From Variovorax paradoxus (GTDB lineage: Bacteria > Pseudomonadota > Gammaproteobacteria > Burkholderiales > Burkholderiaceae_C), in assembly GCF_009755665.1 (NCBI RefSeq), contig NZ_CP046622.1, positions 4,588,001-4,652,000 of the forward strand: DNA of 64,000 nucleotides, read 5' to 3'. Below the pieces are notes generated by a model. That model was given only the letters and a program-made list of their open reading frames with translations. It was not told where the DNA came from and ran no database searches. This document shows positions 1 to 10,246 of the stretch, one piece after another (positions within the stretch are counted from its first letter, which is position 1; each line of letters begins with the position of its first letter). Position numbers and translations under genes: made by a program.

Positions 1-304
1 CCAGGTAAAGGGAGGTGGGCAATGCCGCGATCAGCATGGCGCCGGGCTGGTAGCGCTCCTCGATCGGGGCGGCATTCAGGAAGAAATCGTCCTGTCGGAT
101 GAAGTCGGTGGTGACATCGCCGCTGTCCTCGCTTCCTTGCACCACCACCCGCAGCAGGCCGGTGGCCACGCAGTACACCCGGTCGGTCCAGTCATCCGCA
201 CCCAGCACGACCTCGTTTCGGCGGTAGGAACGAAGTTCGATGCGCTGGACAAACGCTGCCCGTTCTTCCTGGGGAACGCTGGCAATAAGAGGATGCAGAT
301 ACAT
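1..304 (-). CDS. Crp/Fnr-family cyclic-nucleotide-binding regulator, N-terminal part (cut by window edge)
   Basis: The minus-strand frame opens with ATG at 304-302, directly after an in-frame TAG, and runs open to the window edge, so about 101 codons are visible. The product begins MYLHPLIASVPQEER and continues with alternating hydrophobic beta-strand pattern, VYCVATGLLRVVVQG, the jelly-roll signature of a cNMP-binding sensory domain. The Crp/Fnr family joins this domain to a C-terminal winged helix that binds DNA; that half would lie outside the window, so regulator function is inferred. No cysteine cluster of the FNR type is seen at the start, which argues against an oxygen-sensing FNR. The ligand is unknown. 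Confidence 0.7.
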   Translation of the reverse strand, partial: MYLHPLIASVPQEERAAFVQRIELRSYRRNEVVLGADDWTDRVYCVATGLLRVVVQGSEDSGDVTTDFIRQDDFFLNAAPIEERYQPGAMLIAALPTSLYL

Positions 305-332
305 CTATACCGTCCGTGGGCCGTCTTGCCAA
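304..332 (-). promoter_or_regulatory. Possible sigma-70 promoter overlapping the start of the Crp-like gene
   Basis: On the minus strand TTGGCA (332-327) is followed after 17 bases by TATAGA (309-304). The -10 hexamer overlaps the ATG at 304, so a transcript from here would begin inside the frame. Either the real start codon lies further in, or the match is chance. Confidence 0.3.
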
Positions 333-453
333 TGCATGCTCAAGGCAGTTTGCCCAAAATCGTTCTCAAGTGTGAAAAATTACCACCCCAATTAATATAT
401 TAACCTAAGTAACATCTTGACACGCATAGCGTAACAATTGTTTTGCGACCGAC

Positions 454-732
454 CTACTTCCGCCAGCTTTTCGAGACCATCCACTGACTTGTAGCGCAGG
501 CCGCCACGAGCGCTGCGTAGGTGAGCATCGCGCCATCGCGACCAGAAAAGACCAGCCCGCCCAAGAGCGCCAGCACCCCGACGCCGAAGTTGACTGCGCC
601 CTGGATCCACCAGGCCGGCCCACCCGCCACCCGGCGGCCGAAAACCCGGCCCGCCAGTGCGCACAGGAACCCGACGGCCAGCGCAGGCGCCACAAAGTTG
701 AGCAGATGGTTCAAAAGATCCAGCAGGGACAT
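454..732 (-). CDS. Small hydrophobic membrane protein, function unknown
   Basis: The 92-residue product starts MSLLDLLNHLLNFVAPALAV and has about three hydrophobic segments (residues 8-28, 38-62 and 68-82) separated by short basic loops, so it is probably an inner-membrane protein. The frame continues upstream of this ATG without a better candidate; I chose 732 because the hydrophobic protein begins there and upstream residues look like non-coding translation. There is no clear Shine-Dalgarno sequence. It is transcribed away from hemA. I do not recognise a family. Confidence 0.6.
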   Translation of the reverse strand: MSLLDLLNHLLNFVAPALAVGFLCALAGRVFGRRVAGGPAWWIQGAVNFGVGVLALLGGLVFSGRDGAMLTYAALVAACATSQWMVSKSWRK

Positions 733-782
733 GGACGGGGAACGTGAAGGGAGGGATCGAGGCGAGGCCGCCTGAGAAAGCC

Positions 783-803
783 AAGGGCGCCCCGGGCGCC
801 CTT
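783..803. terminator. GC-rich perfect hairpin between divergent genes
   Basis: AAGGGCGCC and GGCGCCCTT form a perfect 9-bp stem with a CCG loop. Three T residues follow on the plus strand and CTTT-like sequence on the minus strand. It lies upstream of both neighbours, so it may block transcription from outside rather than end a known gene. Confidence 0.4.
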
Positions 804-847
804 TGTGTGCTGGCTGTGCGGCAAACCCCTCGGCAGCCGCGCAGCTC

Positions 848-869
848 CTGCTGATTTTATAATCAGCAG
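848..869 (+). promoter_or_regulatory. Perfect inverted repeat containing TATAAT just before hemA
   Basis: CTGCTGATT, a TTAT loop and AATCAGCAG form a perfect 9-bp dyad that ends two bases before the hemA ATG. It contains TATAAT at 858-863. If that is the -10 element, the transcript would start at about 870 and be leaderless or nearly so; there is no Shine-Dalgarno sequence before the ATG. No good -35 hexamer is seen 17 bases upstream, so an operator or RNA hairpin is also possible. Confidence 0.45.
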
Positions 870-871
870 AT

Positions 872-2143
872 ATGTCAGTCTGGACCCTCGGGTTGAACCA
901 CACGACCGCGCCGCTCGATCTGCGCGGTCGTTTTGCGTTCGCGCTCGATCAGCTGGCACCCACGCTGCAGAGTTTGCGCAGTTCGTTCGCCTCCGGACGC
1001 CATCCGCAGGTCGAAGCGGCAATCATCTCGACCTGCAACCGCACCGAGATCTATTGCGCCGCCGAACACGCCGCGCTCGACCACACGGTCGGCTGGCTGG
1101 CTGAAAACGGCGGCGTGGCGCCGGCGCTGCTGCGCTCGCACTCCTACACGCTGCACGACGACGAGGCTGCGCGCCATGCCTTCCGGGTGGCCAGCGGGCT
1201 CGATTCCATGGTGCTGGGCGAAGCGCAGATCCTCGGCCAGATGAAAGACGCCGTGCGCGCGGCCGAAACCGCCGGCGCACTTGGCAGCACGCTCAACCAG
1301 CTGTTCCAGCGTTCCTTCGCGGTCGCGAAAGAAGTGCGTACCGCCACCGAAATCGGCGCGCATTCCATCAGCATGGCGGCCGCCGCGGTCCGGCTGGCGG
1401 GCCAGCTCTTCGAAGACCTGCACCAGACGCGCGTGCTGTTCGTGGGCGCCGGCGAAATGATCGACCTGGCCGCGACGCACTTCGCCGCCAAGGACCCGAA
1501 GTCGATCGCCATTGCCAACCGCACGCTGGAACGCGGCGAAAAGCTGGCCTCGCGCTTCGGCGGCGAGGCCATGCGGCTGGCCGACCTGCCGAGCCGGCTC
1601 GCGGAATTCGACATTGTGGTGAGCTGCACCGCGAGCACGCTGCCCATCATCGGCCTCGGCGCCGTGGAGCGCGCGCTCAAGGCCCGCAAGCACCGCCCGA
1701 TGTTCATGGTCGACCTGGCGGTGCCGCGCGACATCGAGCCCGAGGTGAAGGCGCTCGAAGACATCTATCTCTATACCGTGGACGATCTCGCCCAGGTGGT
1801 GCAGCAGGGCCAGGCCAACCGGCAGGCCGCGGTGGCGCAGGCTGAAGTCATCATTGATGCCGGCGTGCAAAGCTTCATGCACTGGCTGCGCCAGCGCGGC
1901 ACGGTGCCGCTCATTCAGCAGCTCAACGCGCAGACCGACGAGTGGCGCGCCGCTGAGATGGCGCGCGCGCGCAAGCTGCTGGCTAAGGGCGAATCGGTCG
2001 ATGCGGTGCTCGAGGCCATGTCGCGCGGGCTCACGCAAAAAATGCTGCACGGCGCGCTGGCCGAACTGCACGCGGGCGATGCGGCTTCGCGCGAACAGAC
2101 GGCCCAGACGATTTCGCGGCTCTTCCTGCGCAAAGAGCGTTAG
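872..2143 (+). CDS. hemA: Glutamyl-tRNA reductase
   Basis: HemA reduces glutamyl-tRNA(Glu) with NADPH to glutamate-1-semialdehyde, the first committed step of tetrapyrrole synthesis by the C5 route. The 423-residue length is normal for the family. The N-terminal catalytic domain has [10 protein letters not shown] with the nucleophilic cysteine at about residue 55. The segment [16 protein letters not shown] is the family signature, [13 protein letters not shown] at about 190-202 is the NADPH-binding loop, and the C-terminal helical dimerisation domain is complete. It heads a run of same-strand genes (hemA-prfA-prmC-grxD), a common beta-proteobacterial arrangement. Regulation may involve the dyad right before its start. 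Confidence 0.97.
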   Translation: MSVWTLGLNHTTAPLDLRGRFAFALDQLAPTLQSLRSSFASGRHPQVEAAIISTCNRTEIYCAAEHAALDHTVGWLAENGGVAPALLRSHSYTLHDDEAARHAFRVASGLDSMVLGEAQILGQMKDAVRAAETAGALGSTLNQLFQRSFAVAKEVRTATEIGAHSISMAAAAVRLAGQLFEDLHQTRVLFVGAGEMIDLAATHFAAKDPKSIAIANRTLERGEKLASRFGGEAMRLADLPSRLAEFDIVVSCTASTLPIIGLGAVERALKARKHRPMFMVDLAVPRDIEPEVKALEDIYLYTVDDLAQVVQQGQANRQAAVAQAEVIIDAGVQSFMHWLRQRGTVPLIQQLNAQTDEWRAAEMARARKLLAKGESVDAVLEAMSRGLTQKMLHGALAELHAGDAASREQTAQTISRLFLRKER

Positions 2144-2241
2144 CGACGCTTGCCGCCGCCGGCCCGGCTCCGTTGCCGCGGCCCTCCCGCGCCTTGCCGC
2201 CGCGAGCCGCGCTCCCTCCTTCCTTTTCGGCCCTTCTCGAC

Positions 2242-3330
2242 GTGAAACCTTTTCTGCGCCACCAACTCGAGCGCTACGCGCAGCGTCTCGGCGAACTCGA
2301 CTTCCTGCTGTCGCGCGAAGACATCATGAGCGACATGGCGCAGTACCGCACCATATCGCGCGAGCATGCCGAAATCACGCAGATCGCGGGCCGCTACGAG
2401 CGCTACAAGCAGCGCGAAGCCGACATTGCCGGCGCGCGCGAAATGCTGGACGACCCCGACATGGCCGAGATGGCGCGGGAAGAAATCGCGGGTGCCGAAG
2501 CCGAGCTGATCCAGCTCGAGGAAGAACTGCAGCGCCTGCTGCTGCCCAAGGACCCGGACGATGCGCGCAATGCATTCCTCGAAATCCGCGCGGGCACGGG
2601 CGGCGACGAATCGGCCCTGTTCGCGGGCGACCTGCTGCGCATGTACACGCGCTATTGCGAGCGCGCCGGCTGGCGCTGCGAGGTGGTGAGCGGAAGCGAA
2701 AGCGAACTCGGCGGCTACAAGGAAGTGGTGATCCGCATCGTCGGCAACGACGTGTTCGGGCACCTGCGCTTCGAGTCGGGCGGGCACCGCGTGCAGCGGG
2801 TGCCGGCGACCGAAACCCAGGGCCGCATCCACACCAGCGCCTGCACGGTGGCCGTGCTGGCCGAGCCTGACGAGACGGTGGCGGTGCAGATCAACCCCGC
2901 CGACCTGCGCATCGACACCTACCGCGCGAGCGGCGCCGGCGGCCAGCACATCAACAAGACCGATTCGGCAGTGCGCATCACGCACATTCCGACGGGCATC
3001 GTGGCCGAGTGCCAGGACGACCGCAGCCAGCACCGCAACAAGGCCAAGGCGCTGCAGGTGCTCTCCGCGCGCATCCAGGAGAAGGAGCGCAGCGAGCGCG
3101 CCGCCAAGGACGCCGCCATGCGCAAGGGCCTCATCGGCAGCGGCGACCGCTCGGACCGCATTCGCACCTACAACTTTCCGCAGGGCCGGCTGACCGACCA
3201 CCGGATCAATCTCACGCTCTACAAGCTGCTGGCGATCATGGAGGGCGACCTAGGCGACGTGCTGGACGCCCTGCGCGCCGCGCGCGAGGCCGAGCAACTG
3301 GCCGAGCTCGAATCGAGCCTGCCGGCTTGA
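2242..3330 (+). CDS. prfA: Peptide chain release factor 1
   Basis: RF1 recognises UAA and UAG in the ribosomal A site and triggers peptide release. I chose the GTG at 2242 because the product then begins [16 protein letters not shown], the usual RF1 N-terminus, and is 362 residues long, close to the standard 360. Codons upstream in the same frame (from 2173) are low-complexity Pro/Ala/Arg sequence. The catalytic GGQ lies at residues 233-235 within [16 protein letters not shown]. It is followed after two bases by prmC, whose product methylates the glutamine of this motif, so the two are probably co-transcribed. Confidence 0.96.
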   Translation: MKPFLRHQLERYAQRLGELDFLLSREDIMSDMAQYRTISREHAEITQIAGRYERYKQREADIAGAREMLDDPDMAEMAREEIAGAEAELIQLEEELQRLLLPKDPDDARNAFLEIRAGTGGDESALFAGDLLRMYTRYCERAGWRCEVVSGSESELGGYKEVVIRIVGNDVFGHLRFESGGHRVQRVPATETQGRIHTSACTVAVLAEPDETVAVQINPADLRIDTYRASGAGGQHINKTDSAVRITHIPTGIVAECQDDRSQHRNKAKALQVLSARIQEKERSERAAKDAAMRKGLIGSGDRSDRIRTYNFPQGRLTDHRINLTLYKLLAIMEGDLGDVLDALRAAREAEQLAELESSLPA

Positions 3331-3332
3331 CG

Positions 3333-4181
3333 ATGACGACCGCCACCACACCGACCACCGTGGCGCAGGCGCTGGCCGCTGCGGTGGCGCTGGGCGTCGA
3401 CAGGCTAGACGCCCAGTTGCTGCTGCTGCACGCGCTGGGCCGTCCGCCGCACGAACGCGCGTGGCTGCTGGCGCACGACACCGATGCCATGCCGGCGTCG
3501 GCGTGGACTGCGCTGGCGGAACGGCTGTCTCGTCGGCTGAAGGGTGAACCAGTGGCCTACCTGCTTGGGGAAAAGGAATTCCACGGCCTGGCGCTGCAGG
3601 TGGACGCGCGGGTGCTGGTGCCACGCCCCGACACCGAAACGCTGGTCGACTGGGCACTGGAATGCCTCGACGGCCACAATGCGCCGCGCGTGCTCGACCT
3701 GGGCACCGGCAGCGGGGCCATCGCGCTGGCGCTGCAGCATGCGCGTCCGGACGCGCAGGTCGATGCGGTCGATGCCAGCGCCGATGCCCTGGCTGTAGCC
3801 CAAGCCAATGCCGAGCGCCTCGGCCTGCCGGTGCGCTTCAGCCAGGCTCATTGGCTGGAGAGCGCTGGCAGCGGCTACACGGTCATCGCCAGCAATCCGC
3901 CTTACATCGCCATCGGCGATCCCCATCTGCCCGCGCTGCGGCACGAGCCCCCGGCCGCGCTGGTTTCAGGGGCCGACGGGCTCGACGACATCCGCCAGAT
4001 CGTTCAGAACGCGCCGTCGCACCTCGCCGAAGGCGGCTGGCTGCTGCTGGAACACGGCCACGACCAGGCCGCCGCGGTGCGCCAGTTGCTGGAAACACGC
4101 GGGTTCGCGGAAGTTCAAAGCCGCGATGACCTTGCCGGCATCGCGCGCTGTTCCGGCGGAATCTGGCGCCCGGTGAAATAA
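3333..4181 (+). CDS. prmC: Release factor glutamine methyltransferase
   Basis: PrmC (HemK) transfers a methyl group from S-adenosylmethionine to the GGQ glutamine of RF1 and RF2. The 282-residue product has an N-terminal helical domain, the SAM-binding motif LDLGTGSGAIALAL at about residues 123-136, and the substrate-amide motif NPPY at 188-191. The ATG two bases after the prfA stop gives the expected N-terminus and tight coupling with prfA. Confidence 0.95.
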   Translation: MTTATTPTTVAQALAAAVALGVDRLDAQLLLLHALGRPPHERAWLLAHDTDAMPASAWTALAERLSRRLKGEPVAYLLGEKEFHGLALQVDARVLVPRPDTETLVDWALECLDGHNAPRVLDLGTGSGAIALALQHARPDAQVDAVDASADALAVAQANAERLGLPVRFSQAHWLESAGSGYTVIASNPPYIAIGDPHLPALRHEPPAALVSGADGLDDIRQIVQNAPSHLAEGGWLLLEHGHDQAAAVRQLLETRGFAEVQSRDDLAGIARCSGGIWRPVK

Positions 4182-4212
4182 TCCCCTCAAGCCCACTTTT
4201 TCAGGAGTCCCC

Positions 4213-4542
4213 ATGTCCGACGCTCAACAACGCATCGACGATCTCGTCAAGACCAACGACCTCGTGCTCTTCATGAAGGGCAACGCGAGCTTTCCGATGT
4301 GCGGCTTTTCGGGCCGTGCAATCCAGATCCTCAAGGCGGTCGGCGTCGACACCAAGACGCTCAAGACAGTCAACGTGCTCGAAGACGACGGCATCCGCCA
4401 GGGCATCAAGGAATACAGCAACTGGCCGACGATTCCCCAGCTCTATGTGAAGGGCGAATTCGTGGGCGGCTCGGACATCATGATGGAGATGTACGAGTCG
4501 GGCGAACTGCAGCAGGTGCTGGGCGGCAGCAACCCCGCCTGA
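4213..4542 (+). CDS. grxD: Monothiol glutaredoxin Grx4 type
   Basis: The 109-residue protein carries the monothiol active site CGFS at residues 30-33 and a glutathione-binding WPTIPQLYV segment near 75-83. Such proteins bind [2Fe-2S] clusters as homodimers and pass them to apo-proteins. AGGAG at about 4203 is a good ribosome site for the ATG at 4213. It lies 31 bases after prmC. Confidence 0.95.
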   Translation: MSDAQQRIDDLVKTNDLVLFMKGNASFPMCGFSGRAIQILKAVGVDTKTLKTVNVLEDDGIRQGIKEYSNWPTIPQLYVKGEFVGGSDIMMEMYESGELQQVLGGSNPA

Positions 4543-4559
4543 TTTTCTTCAGGCCCGCC

Positions 4560-5063
4560 ATGAGCCACGACCACGAAGGCCACTCGCACGATGGCGCTTC
4601 GGCGCCGGCCTGGAAGCACGATGGCGTGCGCGTGGTCGCGGCCAACCAGCTCGACGTCAACACGGCCCAGACGCCCGGCATGAACCGGGCGGCGGCCATC
4701 AACTTTGCCCGTGTCGGTGCGCAGAAGCTGTGGGCCGGCACCGTCACCATTCACGCAGACGCCAAGACCGGCGCCCATCACCACGGGCCTCTTGAATCGG
4801 TGATCTATGTCGTGCGCGGACGCGCGCGCATGCGCTGGGGTGAAAAGCTCGAGTTCACGGCCGAAGCCGGACCGGGCGATTTCATCTACGTGCCGCCCTA
4901 CGTGCCACACCAGGAAATCAACGCCAGCGCGACCGAGCCGCTCGAGTGCGTGCTGTGCCGCAGCGACGGCGAGGCGGTGGCCGTCAATCTCGACATCGAG
5001 CCGGTGGAAAAACCGGAATCGGTGCTCTGGGTCGATCCAACCCACCCCAACGGCGGCGTCTAG
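4560..5063 (+). CDS. Cupin-domain protein with His-rich N-terminus
   Basis: The 167-residue product has one double-stranded beta-helix domain. Cupin motif 1 is seen as GAHHHGPLESVIYVVRGRAR at about residues 75-94, and motif 2 as PGDFIYVPPYVPHQEIN near 110-126, giving three to four histidines for a metal site. The N-terminus MSHDHEGHSH also has a metal-binding look. It starts 17 bases after grxD and is probably in the same transcript. The substrate is unknown. Confidence 0.8.
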   Translation: MSHDHEGHSHDGASAPAWKHDGVRVVAANQLDVNTAQTPGMNRAAAINFARVGAQKLWAGTVTIHADAKTGAHHHGPLESVIYVVRGRARMRWGEKLEFTAEAGPGDFIYVPPYVPHQEINASATEPLECVLCRSDGEAVAVNLDIEPVEKPESVLWVDPTHPNGGV

Positions 5064-5075
5064 GCTTCACGGCAG

Positions 5076-5089
5076 CCGGGCAAGCCCGG
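5076..5089 (+). terminator. Weak hairpin after the cupin gene
   Basis: CCGGG, loop CAAG and CCCGG form a short stem right after the cupin stop. There is no T-run, so termination would be weak or Rho-assisted. Confidence 0.25.
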
Positions 5090-5131
5090 TTCCGCGGCAG
5101 TCGCCGGAATGGGCGCCATGTCATGGCACCA

Positions 5132-5151
5132 TGGCACTCTTCAAAGTGCCA
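5132..5151 (+). promoter_or_regulatory. Hairpin abutting a start codon
   Basis: TGGCACT, loop CTTCAA and AGTGCCA form a perfect 7-bp stem that ends two bases before the ATG at 5154. It occupies the place of a ribosome binding site, and no Shine-Dalgarno sequence is visible. It may limit initiation or move the true start upstream to the in-frame ATG at 5109. Confidence 0.3.
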
Positions 5152-5153
5152 CC

Positions 5154-6437
5154 ATGACCCTGACCCAAAGCCTGCTCATCATCGTCTTTCTGATCGCGAT
5201 GAGCGCATTCTTCTCACTTGCCGAGATCACTCTTGCCGCCTCGCGGCGCCTGCGCCTGCGCCAGATGGCCGACGAAGGCGATGCCCGGGCCGAGCGCGTG
5301 CTGCGCGTGCAGGAGCAGCCGGGCCACTACTTCACGGTGGTGCAGATCGGCCTCAACGCGGTGGCCATCCTCGGCGGCGTGGTGGGTGAGGGCTCGCTCA
5401 GCCCGTACTTCGCACGCTTCTTCGAGAACTGGATGAGTGTGGAAGCCTCGGCGAACGTGGCTTTCCTGTGCTCGTTCGTGATCGTCATTGCGGTATTCCT
5501 GGTTTTTGCCGACCTGTTCCCCAAGCGGCTCGGCATGAGCGACCCGGAGCGCATTGCCGTGCGCATGGTCGGGCCGATGCTGCTGCTGATCACGGCGTTC
5601 AAGCCGCTGGTGTGGCTGTTCACCCGTTCGACCGACATGCTCTTCAAGGTGCTGGGCATGCCGCTGGTGCGCGACGACAAGATCACCTCGGCCGACATCC
5701 TGGCCATGACCGAGGCCGGCGCGCGCGCGGGCGTGCTCGCGGTACGAGAGCAGCAGGTGATCGCCAATGTGTTCGAGCTGGACACGCGCCTGGTCAGCAG
5801 CGTGATGACGGTGCGGGACAACATCGCCTGGTTTCTGCACGACGATCCGGAGTCGGTGCTGCGCGCGCGCATCGTGGCCGAGCCTTTCTCGGCCTACCCG
5901 GTGTGCGACGGCGACATCGACCACGTGCTCGGCTACGTCGACGCGAAGGACATGTTCCAGCGCGTGCTCAGCGGCCAGCCGCTGGCCTTCGACAAGGGGC
6001 TGCCGCTGCACAAGGCGCTGGTCATCCCCGACCGGCTGTCGCTCACCGAAGTGCTCGAGCAGTTCCAGCAGGCGCATGAAGACTTCGCGATCATCGTCAA
6101 CGAGTACAGCCTGGTGGTGGGCGTGATCACGCTCAACGACGTGATGAGCACGGTGATGGGCGACCTGGTGTCGCTGCCGGACGAAGAGCAGATCGTGAAG
6201 CGCGACGAGAACTCGTGGCTGATCGACGGCGTGACGCCGATCCAGGATGTGCAGCGTGCACTGCATATCGACGAGCTGCCGCATTCGGATGAATACGAAA
6301 CCTTGGCGGGCTTCTTGATGGTGATGCTGCGCCGGGTGCCCAAGCGCACCGACAGCGTGAGCTGGGGCGGCTACACCTTCGAGGTGATGGACGTCGACAG
6401 CTACCGCATCGACCAGGTGATGGTGACAAGAACTTAG
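5154..6437 (+). CDS. Hemolysin C / CorC-type membrane protein with CBS pair
   Basis: The product from this ATG is 427 residues and begins MTLTQSLLIIVFLIAMSAFF, a membrane segment. It has a DUF21 (CNNM) domain of four membrane helices (about 5-190), two CBS domains (about 205-335) that sense adenosine nucleotides in this family, and a C-terminal CorC_HlyC domain (about 350-425). Family members are implicated in magnesium or cobalt efflux and tolerance; the name hemolysin is historical. An in-frame ATG at 5109 would add 15 residues without family likeness. Confidence 0.85.
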   Translation: MTLTQSLLIIVFLIAMSAFFSLAEITLAASRRLRLRQMADEGDARAERVLRVQEQPGHYFTVVQIGLNAVAILGGVVGEGSLSPYFARFFENWMSVEASANVAFLCSFVIVIAVFLVFADLFPKRLGMSDPERIAVRMVGPMLLLITAFKPLVWLFTRSTDMLFKVLGMPLVRDDKITSADILAMTEAGARAGVLAVREQQVIANVFELDTRLVSSVMTVRDNIAWFLHDDPESVLRARIVAEPFSAYPVCDGDIDHVLGYVDAKDMFQRVLSGQPLAFDKGLPLHKALVIPDRLSLTEVLEQFQQAHEDFAIIVNEYSLVVGVITLNDVMSTVMGDLVSLPDEEQIVKRDENSWLIDGVTPIQDVQRALHIDELPHSDEYETLAGFLMVMLRRVPKRTDSVSWGGYTFEVMDVDSYRIDQVMVTRT

Positions 6438-6462
6438 CTCGCCCCCAGTCTGCGCGAAGTGG

Positions 6463-7115
6463 TCAGGCGGCTGCGCGGTCCCTGTCCACGAAGGTCCAGA
6501 GGCGCTGGTTGGCAAACACGGCGTTGGGGTACGGCGACTTGCCGCGGCTGCCGTTGTAGCGGCCGAGAGTCATGTACAGATCGCCCTTCTCGCGGTCGAG
6601 GTAGTGGCGCAGGATGACGCAGCCGAAGCGCAGGTTGGTCTGCATGTGGAACAGCTTGGCGGGATCACTGTCGCCGATCACGCGGGTCCAGAACGGCATG
6701 ACCTGCATGTAGCCCCGCGCACCGGCGCTGGACACCGCGAACTTGCGGAAGTTGCTTTCGACCTGGATCAGCCCGAGCACCAGGCTCACGTCGAGGCCCG
6801 AGCGCTTGCTCTCGTACCAGACGGTCTGCAGGAACTCCTTGCGCGTGGGCCAGTCGGCAATCTTCTTCTTGAGGCGCTCGCTCATTTCGCCGAGCCAGCG
6901 CAGGTAGTTCAGCCGGGCTTCGGTGCTCGAAAACTCGGGAACCGGCGGCGCCTTGTTGTGGATGGCCGAACTCAGCGCGGTGCGCACCGAGTCGATCAGC
7001 GGCTCTTCGATCTGCGCGCCGGCATGGGCGGCCTGCGGCAGCGACAGCGCCGCCAGCGCGCCCGCCGCTGCGGCGCCGCCCAGACATCGGCGTCGCGAGA
7101 GGCCGCCCTCCACGC

Positions 7116-7119
<4 letters not shown>
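6463..7119 (-). CDS. Lytic transglycosylase, SLT domain, exported
   Basis: The 218-residue product begins with a twin-arginine-like signal, SRRRCLGG followed by an alanine-rich hydrophobic core ending near AHA (about residue 33). The SLT domain follows: [20 protein letters not shown] at about 116-136 holds the catalytic glutamate, and [13 protein letters not shown] near 188-200 is the conserved substrate loop. Such enzymes cleave peptidoglycan to 1,6-anhydromuramic products. Its ATG overlaps the proS stop by four bases, so it is read as the second gene of a proS operon. Confidence 0.9.
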
Positions 7120-8861
<1,742 letters not shown>

Positions 8862-9004
8862 CGGGATCGCGCTGGTGGATTCAAAGTCATGGGGAAAACA
8901 GGCGCCGGGAGAGACCTCCGGGAACCCGTGAGCCTCGAACTGGCCGCTTGCCGAGCGCAACCCGGCATGCATAATCGACTCAGTTCAAAAATTGGGGTTT
9001 GATT

Positions 9005-9673
9005 ATGCTCGACCGGGACGGCTTCAGGCCCAACGTCGGCATCATCCTGCTCAACCAGAGAAACCAGGTTTTCTGGGGCAAACGCATACGCACGCATTCC
9101 TGGCAGTTTCCGCAAGGCGGCATAGACCGCGGGGAAAGTCCCGAACAAGCCATGTTCCGGGAACTGCACGAGGAAGTCGGGCTCCATCCGGAGCACGTGC
9201 GCATCGTGGCCCGTACCCGTGACTGGTTGCGCTACGAGGTGCCGGATCGGTTCATTCGCCGTGACGCACGGGGCCACTACAAGGGCCAGAAGCAAATCTG
9301 GTATTTGCTGCAATTGATCGGTCACGACTGGGACTTGAACCTGCGCGCGACCGACCACCCCGAGTTCGACGCCTGGCGATGGCACGATTACTGGGTGCCG
9401 CTCGATGTGGTCGTCGAATTCAAACGCGGCGTCTACGAGATGGCACTGACCGAGCTCGCTCGCTACCTGCCGCGGCAGGATTTCCGCAACCGTTTTCTGC
9501 GCAGCAATGTGCGCGCTCGCGAGTTCGAGCGCCACACGCCAGACGGCGGCGCGCCCGCGGGGCTGGACCTGCCGCCCGGCGGCAGTTTCGACCCGCATCC
9601 CGACATTCCTTCAGTGAGCGATGAACCTTCTTCTCCCGACAACAAAGCGCCTTTCCTTCCGTCGCAACGCTGA
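9005..9673 (+). CDS. rppH: RNA pyrophosphohydrolase, Nudix family
   Basis: RppH removes pyrophosphate from the 5' end of mRNA and so starts 5'-dependent decay. The 222-residue product begins [17 protein letters not shown], which aligns with the RppH N-terminus. The Nudix box [20 protein letters not shown] lies near residues 36-55 and continues VGL. The C-terminus beyond about residue 165 is a Pro/Gly-rich tail longer than in enteric enzymes. It diverges from proS across 143 bases, and its last 53 bases overlap the next gene. Confidence 0.93.
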   Translation: MLDRDGFRPNVGIILLNQRNQVFWGKRIRTHSWQFPQGGIDRGESPEQAMFRELHEEVGLHPEHVRIVARTRDWLRYEVPDRFIRRDARGHYKGQKQIWYLLQLIGHDWDLNLRATDHPEFDAWRWHDYWVPLDVVVEFKRGVYEMALTELARYLPRQDFRNRFLRSNVRAREFERHTPDGGAPAGLDLPPGGSFDPHPDIPSVSDEPSSPDNKAPFLPSQR

Positions 9674-10214
9674 ACGCGCCCTGCTTCTCCTGTGCGTGGC
9701 CGTGCTTGCCGGATGCGCATCGGGCAAGCACGACACCGACAACCCCGACTGGGCGCAGTCCGGCATGCCGCCGCCGCCCAAGCGGACCGAGTCGGACACC
9801 GAGTGGGCCGAAACCACGGCACCGCCGCCGCCCGCATTCAGCGAGAGCCGTCTGCTGCCGATCGAGATGCCTCCCTACATGACGCTGAAGTTCGGCGTCG
9901 ATCCGAACACCATCGCGATCACGCCGGACGGCATCGTGCGCTACGTGGTGGTGGCACAGAACCGCAACGGCGGAGGCGCCAACGCCTTTTACGAAGGCGT
10001 GCGCTGTTCGACCGGAGAAATGAAGAGCTATGCCCGCTACAACAACGGGACCTGGCAGGAAACCAAGACGCCCGAATGGAAGCGCATCGACGACCTGAAC
10101 TCGCGCTACGCCAAGGCGCTGTCGGTCCAGGCGCTGTGCCGCGGCAATGCGCCGCGCAACTCGGTCGGGGACATGGTGCGAAACCTGCGCAATCCGGTTC
10201 GCGAAGTCCAGTGA
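9621..10214 (+). CDS. CNP1-like lipoprotein
   Basis: The 197-residue product has a basic N-terminus, a hydrophobic core and the lipobox VLAGC (cysteine near residue 31), so it should be lipidated in the periplasm. A proline-rich linker (PPPPKR, APPPPAF) is followed by a compact domain of about 115 residues resembling the CNP1-like family found beside rppH and proB in beta-proteobacteria. Function is unknown. It overlaps rppH, implying translational coupling. Confidence 0.8.
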   Translation: MNLLLPTTKRLSFRRNAERALLLLCVAVLAGCASGKHDTDNPDWAQSGMPPPPKRTESDTEWAETTAPPPPAFSESRLLPIEMPPYMTLKFGVDPNTIAITPDGIVRYVVVAQNRNGGGANAFYEGVRCSTGEMKSYARYNNGTWQETKTPEWKRIDDLNSRYAKALSVQALCRGNAPRNSVGDMVRNLRNPVREVQ

Positions 10215-10222
10215 AACAGTAA

Positions 10223-10244
10223 CCGGGCCTTGGGCCCCGTTTTT
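10223..10244 (+). terminator. Intrinsic terminator between convergent genes
   Basis: CCGGGCC, a short loop and GGGCCCCG form a GC stem followed by TTTTT, nine bases after the stop of the CNP1-like gene and before the proB stop on the other strand. Confidence 0.7.
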
Positions 10245-10246
10245 CA

